Source: Dirofilaria immitis (taxonomy: Eukaryota > Nematoda > Chromadorea > Rhabditida > Onchocercidae). From it: a stretch of DNA of 64,000 nt. The notes beneath the pieces are model-generated. The model was not told the DNA's origin. It searched no databases and worked only from the letters and a program-made list of their open reading frames with translations. The DNA is taken from the NCBI GenBank assembly GCA_024305405.1, contig JAKNDB010000103.1, positions 2,542,001-2,606,000 on the forward strand, in the 5' to 3' direction. Numbering within the stretch: the stretch's first letter is position 1; every line of letters begins with the position of its first letter. The translations under genes and the position numbers were made by a program. Below are positions 55,801 to 64,000 of this stretch, piece by piece.

Positions 55801-57527
55801 TTTACTTAAAATCATTAATATTTATTCTAAAAATAAATGTTACCGAAAAAAAAGATTTAATGAATTTTGAAGATCTTTCGCTACTTCAAATTTTTTGAAA
55901 CTCGCATTTAAATTTCTAATATCAAACTTTTTCTTGAAACTGTAAAGAACCATACATATTTTAACTTATATGCGATAATACTCTGCAACGCAGCTACTGA
56001 TGCAAGCAGTGCAAACCACAAAATCCATGCAATAACTTCTTCGTGTACAACACTATTCAATACACCGAATAAAAATACTGCTTTGTAGAGCAAAAAATTG
56101 CACAATCGATCGCGTAAAAGTATTGATTCCTGAAGACGAAATAAAGAGCGATTAACATTTCTTTAATATTAAAATTCGTCTAATAAAATGGCACATTGGA
56201 ATGTGATTATGCATGACCATATTAATTCACATCAATTGATTTTTATCATGAGCTAGCTATTTATTAGAAGCTAAAAATTTAACCAATACGCTAAATATTT
56301 TTGTGTTAAATTGATCATCAAAAAGAAATGAAATAAAAAAATGCAAAACGAAGTAAAACAAAGAAATGCACCTGAGCTCCTAGCTTACCAACCGTTGCAT
56401 ACGTTGCTAATTTCGCAAATAACGCTAAGATTGCACAAAACATATTAATAAAAATCTGAAAGAGTTATACTGATACATAGCATATAAAAATTAAGTATTT
56501 TCTGTTATTACTCAGCTGTCCATTAGAAAAAAATTTTAAATATTGAACAAGGTTCTTTCATGAGCTAAAACAAAGCTAATTAACTTATATGTTCTGCTCT
56601 CGAATGAAAAATTATTCTTCATCATACTGAGAACATAATGATGGTGTTCATCATTATTAATAAAAATTTGCAGCTGAAATAAAAAGACGAACTCTACTTG
56701 ACTTTTCCAATACAAATAATTTTTCTATTTAGCTATTGAAATTTAAAAAGATATCAATAATACTTATTGATAATACTTTATGAAAACGCAGAATTTAGAA
56801 CGTCATGCCAATTATTAAATCCCATGATAACAAAAAATTTCATTTCATTCCCAGACTAATCATAATCGATATACACTAACTGACAAACGGAATATCAATT
56901 GAAAAAGCCATTTGCTTACAAATTATAGAAGAATATGCCAGGAGAAAAATATAACAAAACGAGCAAAAGAGTAATTAATGAAAAGAAAAGAATTAATAAA
57001 ATAATCATTTACCCATCCAAAAGTAGGATGAAGCAGTATATAATAAAAGTGTTGGAGATGTGTAGATGTCACTAAAGCATTTGTTGAATCGGTCTTGCGG
57101 AAAGTTTCATTAATATCTCTCAAGCGATTTTCAATCTAAAGAATAGATACGAGAAAATCTGTACAAATATACTGAAAAGAATAAATTTCCAATATTTTCT
57201 TGGGAAATTTTTGAAATTTTAAGAAATTTACTTAGGTACTTTAATATATTTTTGCAGTTTGTAGCAAAATTATTTAGAAAGAAATAGTTTCATGAAAGAA
57301 CGATTAAAATTATCAATTCGTTTGATTTTAATGAGATCAATTAATTGGAACTGTTTGCAAAGAAAAAAACCAAAAACCTCATCTTTCGCAAAAGTTAATT
57401 TAGCATAAAATGTTGACCCAGCGGTTAACAGCAAACTGATAATGATATAGCTATTTAAAGTTGGTATTGGTGTATGTCGAGCAAGCGCCAATAAGCCGTC
57501 AAATGGATCCAGTGGCATCAATGGCAT
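52895..57527 (-). CDS. hrdl-1: gp78/AMFR-type ER membrane RING ubiquitin ligase
   Basis: Exons (minus order): 57527-57378, 57135-57013, 56455-56372, 56129-55956, 55583-55434, 55289-55116, 54827-54694, 54428-54315, 53925-53692, 53568-53403, 53298-53123 and 53006-52895 (TGA), 596 aa; all phases agree. The start MPLMPLDPFDG leads a multi-spanning N-terminal half. A RING follows (CAICWEQMDSARKLPCNHFF, then CLRNWLEQDNSCPTC), then HPFSHVFHFSG and RWLPSFSVE, which are typical of gp78. A CUE domain comes next (VREMFPQFEIATIIEDL), then a Ser/Glu-rich linker, then FSQKKDALIQYHRKKYI, which resembles the UBE2G2-binding helix. gp78 ubiquitinates misfolded and sterol-regulated proteins in ER-associated degradation. 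The Arg-rich p97-binding motif at the vertebrate C-terminus is not seen; the protein ends shortly after the helix. This is the best-preserved gene in the window, with no frame break. Confidence 0.95.
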
Positions 57528-57533
57528 TCTTTC

Positions 57534-57536
57534 CTG
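57534..57536 (-). promoter_or_regulatory. Probable trans-splice acceptor of the gp78 gene
   Basis: A TTTTTCAG acceptor lies six bases upstream of the ATG at 57527 on the minus strand (then GAAAGA). It leaves a 6-nt 5' UTR, as is usual for spliced-leader addition in nematodes. An upstream cis exon is the alternative. Confidence 0.5.
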
Positions 57537-58404
57537 AAAAATAAATTAAAGAAGATCAAACAAATCTAACATTACTAAATATACTTTTCGTTAAAAGATC
57601 AGATTTAATGATTTCTGCGCTAAAAAGTTTTTTACATCGACACTTCGTAAAAATTTCAAAATTTTATCAATTTTATATCGTATCATAATCATAAGATTAT
57701 ATTATGAAATGATATTATACAAATTTAACAATAAACATTTGTAAATAAATAAAAATCAAAACTTCATGCATTTCTTTAAATCGAAACCTAACTTAATTTA
57801 CATAAATTCGACTGAAATAACTTGGTGATTTAATAGATAAAAAGTATTTTATCGTTTTTGATTCACGAAATAAGACAAATTCTCACTCTTACTATTTTTG
57901 ATTCACGTAATATTGATAAATTTTCACTTTAACTATTTCTAATTTACGCAACAATCAGTTTCCAATTTTTTGATTGACGTAACAGAACAAATTCTCACTT
58001 GATGTGAAGAATTTATAAACAATTTCGTTTTTTTTTTCAACATAAAGCGAAATTTCATTGCTGTAAACATCATATATACATATATCACACATTTTTTCTT
58101 TCACAAAGAAAATGAAAATATTTACGAGAGTAGTTGATAACGTGAAAGTAACTGATAGCGTAATCAAACATAGAAATAAACCGTACAAATAAACCATAAG
58201 ATTAAAGTGAATTTTGAAAATGAATAATATGTAATTTATGCAAATATATAAAAACTAAAATTAAATATTAAAAAATTAATTATTCAATTATTTCCTTTTA
58301 TTTTGCAATTTCAATTTAAATATGCAAAAAATATATGAAAACCGTATGAATTATGCGAAAAATATTATCATTTTGAGCGAGAAAAATAAGAAAAAAATCT
58401 GATA

Positions 58405-58560
58405 AATCATATACACACGTATGCAAACATACAAACATACATGAACACAAACATAATATACATGCATACAGGTATATACGTATTTAATCTGAATACATTT
58501 ATACACATACGTATATGCACGCATACATATACATACACGTGTGCGTATCCACGCTCACGC
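58405..58560. repeat. Alternating purine-pyrimidine low-complexity tract
   Basis: A long stretch of CATACA, TACACA, GTATGC and GTGTGCG-like words. The open minus frame across it (58407-58625) has Tyr/Val/Cys/Met-rich low-complexity content and is not a gene. Confidence 0.75.
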
Positions 58561-58753
58561 ACAAATAGGCCGATTACGACTCGTCGGAATGATGTGAACA
58601 AGAATGTTTCATTTTGGGCTCGCAAGCAAAGCTGACCACTTTAACGCTAATGGCGCCAATTCAAATTTTGAAGCAATTTGTTCTTGTTCTTATGTGAGTA
58701 GCGCTAATTCAAATTTAAGTATAACTAAAAAGTTGATTAATTTGACTCGATAT

Positions 58754-58905
58754 GGAAATGTTTATGATAATTTCTCGAAGTGCTGAATTTTTGGAAATGT
58801 TTATGATAATTTCTCGAAGTACTGAATTTTTGGAAATGTTTATGATAATTTCTCGAAGTACTGAATTTTTGGAAATGTTTATGATAATTTCTCGAAGTAC
58901 TGAAA
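58754..58905. repeat. 39-bp minisatellite, four copies
   Basis: The unit is GAAATGTTTATGATAATTTC followed by TCGAAGTACTGAATTTTTG. Its 39-bp length keeps a plus frame open over 62 codons (58752-58940), but there is no other sign of coding. The copies are almost identical, so the array is recent. Confidence 0.95.
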
Positions 58906-58971
58906 TGATTTCTGTAAAAGTATATTGGGAAAGTTTTTAAAAAATGTTAATATTGAAAGTGAAAAATTATT

Positions 58972-58993
58972 TTAAGCTTAATATTAAGCTTAA
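58972..58993. repeat. Perfect 22-bp palindrome
   Basis: TTAAGCTTAAT is followed directly by its exact inverse, giving two AAGCTT sites. It lies just after the 39-bp array. Confidence 0.9.
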
Positions 58994-59279
58994 TATCATT
59001 TATAAAATTGTAATTTCAAGAAAAACCTAGAATTTGACGATTGTTATTGCATGAAGAATGGATTTTAATATAGGAAATGATAAGGTTGTTTTGTATCAAA
59101 ATCAATATAAGCTAACGGAGAAAAAAAAAAGAGAAATCTGGATTATTCAAGTTGGTGATAAGAATCTAGAAAAGAGATGCGTGAAATAAAACAATGAGAA
59201 GATCGGGAAATAAATTTTGTTCATTCATGAAACGGATATGTAAAAATGCAACGATACTAATTCATTTCTCATTATTTGT

Positions 59280-59915
<636 letters not shown>

Positions 59916-60648
59916 TGATCCGTATAAATCAGTGATATGTATAGTAGGAATATTAATTAGAGAAATATTTAAGTAATCATCGATTGTTTCTTAATTTGAA
60001 TAATCACAAGAATAGGAAAATACTATGACTATTATCATAACATGATATCATTTAAGCTTTACTTATTCGGGTATACTAGTAGTCAAAGCACACCATATCA
60101 TCAAACACAAACATACCATATCATCAAGCACAAAAAGCAGATGTTTCCCGAAAAAAATTTACAAACTTCCGTACCATCGTATCTTCCGTACCATCGTATC
60201 TTCCGTTTTAGTCTTTTCCGAATTCTAATAAGCGATAGAAATGAAGGAAAAACTCTCGTACCGTATCCATTATTTTTCTCGAGAAATTTTCATATTTTGT
60301 CAAATAAAGTCGAGAATATAATCTTTTATTTGGTAGATAACGGAAATATCCGAAAGTATACATTCTATATATCAAAGATTTTGATAAATAGATAAATCTT
60401 TATTCGTATTCAATAAAGTAAGCTAGAAATCTAAAATCCTACATATAAATTACATGCAATGCAAGATAGCGTTGATAGAAACTTGAAAACCCTCTCGATT
60501 TCAATTTTTTGAGGAAGCTATCTATTTTTCTTTTTTTTCCTTTTCTTTGATTGTAATTATTTCAAGTATGCTGCACATCACTTCATTTTTTTTCCCATTA
60601 CTTGGGCATGAATTTTCTCATGATGAAAAAACATGAATTATTGATTGC

Positions 60649-60729
60649 AGGAGGTATAAATAAGCATTACTAAACTGATAAATCAAAAGGAGGTATAAAT
60701 GAGAATACTAAATTGACAAATCAAAAGAT
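60649..60729. repeat. Short direct duplication
   Basis: Two ~39-bp copies of GGAGGTATAAATAAG, then ACTAAACTGA and AAATCAAAA. Confidence 0.8.
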
Positions 60730-60924
60730 AAAAATTATTAGTTCTTGATCCTGTATTTTATCTTTACTCATCATCTATGAATATATACTGCTGAGTTTTC
60801 TGAAATACTTTTTTTTGTTTTCTAATTATTTCGCATTTAGCTATTTCGTCGTCGCAAATAAATTTTAAAATTGACACATTACAAAGGCGATGATCTTTGA
60901 TACACTATTTATCTGTCTTTTAGG

Positions 60925-61005
60925 GATAATTTAGCTGTGACTAATTTTTTGAATAATTTTTTTGCATAATTTAGCTGTGATTACTTTTTTGAATAATTTT
61001 TTTTT
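60925..61005. repeat. Short direct duplication
   Basis: Two ~42-bp copies of ATAATTTAGCTGTGA and TTTTTTGAATAATTTTTTT. Confidence 0.85.
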
Positions 61006-62768
61006 GTATGTCACTTAATTAACGGGATTTTGAAATTTCGCTATGGATGAATTCTAAAGAAATATACATGGTTTATTAATTTTGTGAAAAAAAATTGAAA
61101 TATTTTTCTTCCGCATTCCATCGATAATGTACAGGTAATGATTGTTCTTTTCACAAAACATTCTCTTCTTTTTTCAAATTATCTAAAAATCTGAACTATT
61201 GCATTAATTAATTAGCTTTTATGAATTTCACGTTACATAATTCTCCGAAAAACCTTATCAATATCTTTATCATTCTTCTGTATAAATTTCAACAAAAAAT
61301 AACCGGAGCGAAGTAATTTGTAGCAAAAGAATCTTATTTCTCTTTAGTATTGAATCAATTTGTCAATTTTTTTTTGGAATCATAAAGTTGCCATAAAGCT
61401 TGGATAATTATTTTAAATATATATATATTACATATATTTTTGAGTATATATTTCTGGAAAATCCAGGTAAATTATGTGATCCATAATTGATGCTCAGGTT
61501 TAAGAAATTGCTTTTTATAGTATTTAGCTGATGTTAAATTTACTTCCTATCATATATTCATTGCCAAAATATCATCGATCCGTCATCAGTTACACTTTTT
61601 TACCGTCATTATATGGCGTTTGTGCTTCCGTTTAATGTACATCAACAAATGCAGCTAAATGTGGGAATAATGGGATTCCTTTGTTCCTATCAGTATCGCC
61701 CTTTTTTATATGATACATAATATACCATGTATGTCTAGATAATCTTATTTCATTATTTCAGATGATTGCTCCGCCTATATCCTGTCCGACGTACGGCATA
61801 TAGACAATGTATTACGAATCAAATGGTTTTTTGATATTGCTCAATAAGATTTCAGTGGTAAATGGTCGGTCTCGATCGAGTTCTCACGTCAGTAGAGATG
61901 GAATTTTTCATCCTCGAAGAAGAAGTGATTGATAAATCCCTTAGTAATCTATCCTAACTGATGGAACTACTGTCAATCTTAGCATCAATCGAATAAACTT
62001 TTTCAAATATAACTATCTGCGAAACATCAATTTGTTCTTTTATAACAAAGAGAAAGAATGTTTTTGTCTTTCCAGATGAAAATATCTTCAAAAAAGAATT
62101 CATTTCAAATATACATTTAAAAAAGTGTAAATTTATCAAATATTTTTGTTTAAGGAATTATTTTATATAAAATAAAAATAAATAATAGTGAAAATAATAA
62201 AGTTCTTTTCGAGAAATAATTGAAATATCTATTGCAACGGCATATGAACATGAGATTTTTGATTTAAATATAGAAAAAAGAATTTAAAGAAAAGGAAAAA
62301 AACAAAAAAATAAGAGACAAAAAAAAATTACGATAAGGTAATTCATTTGGAGACGTTTTTCATTTCTTTTTTGAATTTTTTAAACCATTTTTTCTTAATA
62401 TTTCAGTTTATATTTTAGTCGATGAATAATAAGGAATAATTTTTTTACGCATTTCATATTTCTAAACAAGAATCATTAAGAATAATTGTAATTCTAATGC
62501 GAATTGAAGATTGAAATTTTGATTTATTATTCAAAATATTGATCCAAACTCAAAGAAATACCGACATAATTTTTTAATTGAAAATGAAGGGAATAAGTTA
62601 AAATAAGAAAAAGAAATTGTGGAACTATGCAGGAGTATTGGTTTGATGATAAATGCTTTTGTTTTCTTGCTTAGTTTTTAATTTACAACATTTCCCTTTC
62701 GTATCTTTAATCATTTTCGTTTATATCAGCCATTAAATTTGTATGTCCTGAACAATTTTACCTATTTT

Positions 62769-63373
62769 TCATTTCACTTGTTGATATAGCTTATCTTTAT
62801 ACAAACTGGATACATTCATTCCTTCGGCCATTTCCAGATACTCTAAGCAAAACTCTTGGAAGACATTATCATCAGTATAAAGAAACAATTTGATTCAAAG
62901 CGCAGCACTGAATGAATGATAAATTGAATAATCATACTCATTACCTTGAATATTGATGCATTTAAAGGATGAATGGGTTATTTTGTAACAGAAATTTGAA
63001 AATTAATGCGAAAGTTATCGATGCGTTCATTAGCGAAGTATTGTTTTTAGTGTGACGAAAATTTTTTATTATATTTCTTCAGCCAAAATCAAACACTCAA
63101 TCTATATTTCAGCCTCTATTTTCCCTCACTTCTACAAATGTACATAAGAAAAGATTAACTTTTGCACACTTATAATGAAGTAATAAATTTAGTGAATCCG
63201 CACGGAATACTAATAGCATCACCGCATAACACTGTCTTAATATGCCGTATGATATTTCATGCGAAATAAAAGAAAATATATGAATTCATAGTTTTGGTTT
63301 TGCATTCACATACCAAGAACGGATGAATCCGCAACGACACCATCAGCGATAATTGAATGATCGGTAGTTGTTC
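62769..63373 (-). CDS. 3' end of an unidentified gene, two candidate terminal exons
   Basis: A well-bounded exon lies at 63373-63314: acceptor ATTTCAG, donor GTATGT, 60 nt, read in phase 1 as a Thr/Asp-containing segment ending VVADSSVL. Two exons downstream could follow, both entered in the matching phase. The first, 63231-63170, is 62 nt and ends GFTKFITSL and TAA. The second, 62907-62769, is entered behind CATTCAG and ends LYKDKLYQQVK and TGA. The second reads well (FQEFCLEYLEMAEGMN) only if one base is restored in the A run 62879-62881 (plus strand), the same kind of flaw seen in other genes here. I do not recognise the family. Upstream exons must lie beyond 64000 or are unrecognised. Confidence 0.4.
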
Positions 63374-64000
63374 CTGAAATTAATTTATCATCGATCAACA
63401 TATGTCAATAACAATACATAATCCATAGTCTATTCATCAAACTCTATGAAACTATTATTTTGAATTGTTTTTAAATTTCGAAACTGATTTGCTAACAAAT
63501 TAGAACATTTCAACAATGATAATAAAGAGTCGATTCCCGAATTCTATAACAATGACAATAGAGAATCAATTCCTGAATTCTTATTTTAAATTGTTTCTTT
63601 TTAATTTTTAGCTATTTCAGGAGAAGATTTCTTTGAATAATATCAATGATATGAATATTAAAATAGCTATCTTGAATAATATCCCTTGTTTTAAAGTAAC
63701 TAAATAGGATATGTTTAAATACGTATCATAGATATTCCTCTTTTGCCTTGGAGAAAAATATCATTATAAAATCCTAACATAAACATCATCAGTGTTTCGT
63801 TAAAATTAGCGTACAGCGAGTAGTAAATTAAGCGACATTAATTTGGTAAAATTTCCTTTAATTTTAATACAGTCATTGAAATTTAATTTTCATCCATTAT
63901 AATCTTATCAGCTTGTGATAAAAACGATTTATGATTTTACAGAGTACTAATGGGACCTTTTATTTACGCCTGCAGGGCATCTTTCTAAATTGAATTACCT
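63374..64000. other. End of window, no supported gene
   Basis: A+T-rich sequence, presumably an intron of the minus-strand gene ending at 62769. It holds a 36-bp direct duplication at about 63513-63585 (ACAATGATAATAAAGAGTCG and ACAATGACAATAGAGAATCA, each followed by ATTCCTGAATTC-like sequence). I found no further exon. Confidence 0.45.

Noticed and set aside
57955..58197. Hydrophobic 80-codon minus frame upstream of gp78
   Set aside because: The gp78 start at 57527 directly follows a good acceptor and matches the family N-terminus, so this frame is not needed and shows no domain.
58407..58625. 72-codon minus-strand frame
   Set aside because: It crosses an alternating purine-pyrimidine low-complexity tract and encodes a Tyr/Val/Cys/Met-rich low-complexity string.
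61755..61940. G+C-richer patch with a possible TTTCAG-ATG on the plus strand
   Set aside because: The plus frame stops after about 13 codons, the minus frames are short, and no neighbouring exon fits.

Overview
The window is nuclear DNA from a nematode. It is very A+T-rich, its genes are split into short exons with T-rich 3' splice sites close to TTTCAG, and several 5'-most exons begin right behind such a site, as expected for spliced-leader trans-splicing. The gene families also point to a nematode: DUF229, short secreted ShKT peptides, a cathepsin-B-like TINAG homologue and a Dispatched homologue. A filarial or other spirurid worm is my best guess from base composition and gene structure, but that is inference. 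All gene models were built by hand from splice sites, phase and family resemblance.

Layout. 2-11412 (+): Dispatched-family RND/sterol-sensing membrane protein, 9 visible exons, 5' end outside the window. 11413-18294: intergenic, with a 41-bp minisatellite and a perfect palindrome. 18295-26471 (+): TINAG/cathepsin-B-like protein with a somatomedin-B domain and Ser in place of the catalytic Cys. 29033-30259 (-): a signal-peptide exon followed by three ShKT exons, each exactly 137 nt, each entered in the same phase and each carrying its own stop. 30260-36456: intergenic, with a decayed 5S rRNA copy and a G+C-richer segment that looks like an Sm-class small RNA. 36457-43552 (-): DUF229 protein, 14 exons. 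43553-52894: repeat-containing gene desert. 52895-57527 (-): gp78/AMFR ER ubiquitin ligase (C. elegans hrdl-1 type), 12 exons, fully intact. 57534-62768: repeats and a long GT tract. 62769-63373 (-): 3' end of an unidentified gene.

The most important technical observation is that several otherwise convincing genes are each broken by one-base losses, mostly in short A or T runs: one in Dispatched, about five in the TINAG-like gene, three in DUF229 and perhaps one in the 63-kb gene. Restoring one base at each site restores both family similarity and intron phase. This pattern fits homopolymer undercalling in the assembly better than pseudogenes, although the gp78 gene (including an 8-A run) has none.

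The genes do not form one pathway. Dispatched releases lipid-modified ligands or takes part in apical secretion; the TINAG-like, ShKT and DUF229 products are secreted or surface proteins; gp78 acts in ER-associated degradation. The TINAG-like gene and gp78 may be conserved neighbours, since their C. elegans homologues lie on one cosmid as I recall. Most intergenic space holds A+T-rich spacer with tandem repeats and no further genes that I can support.
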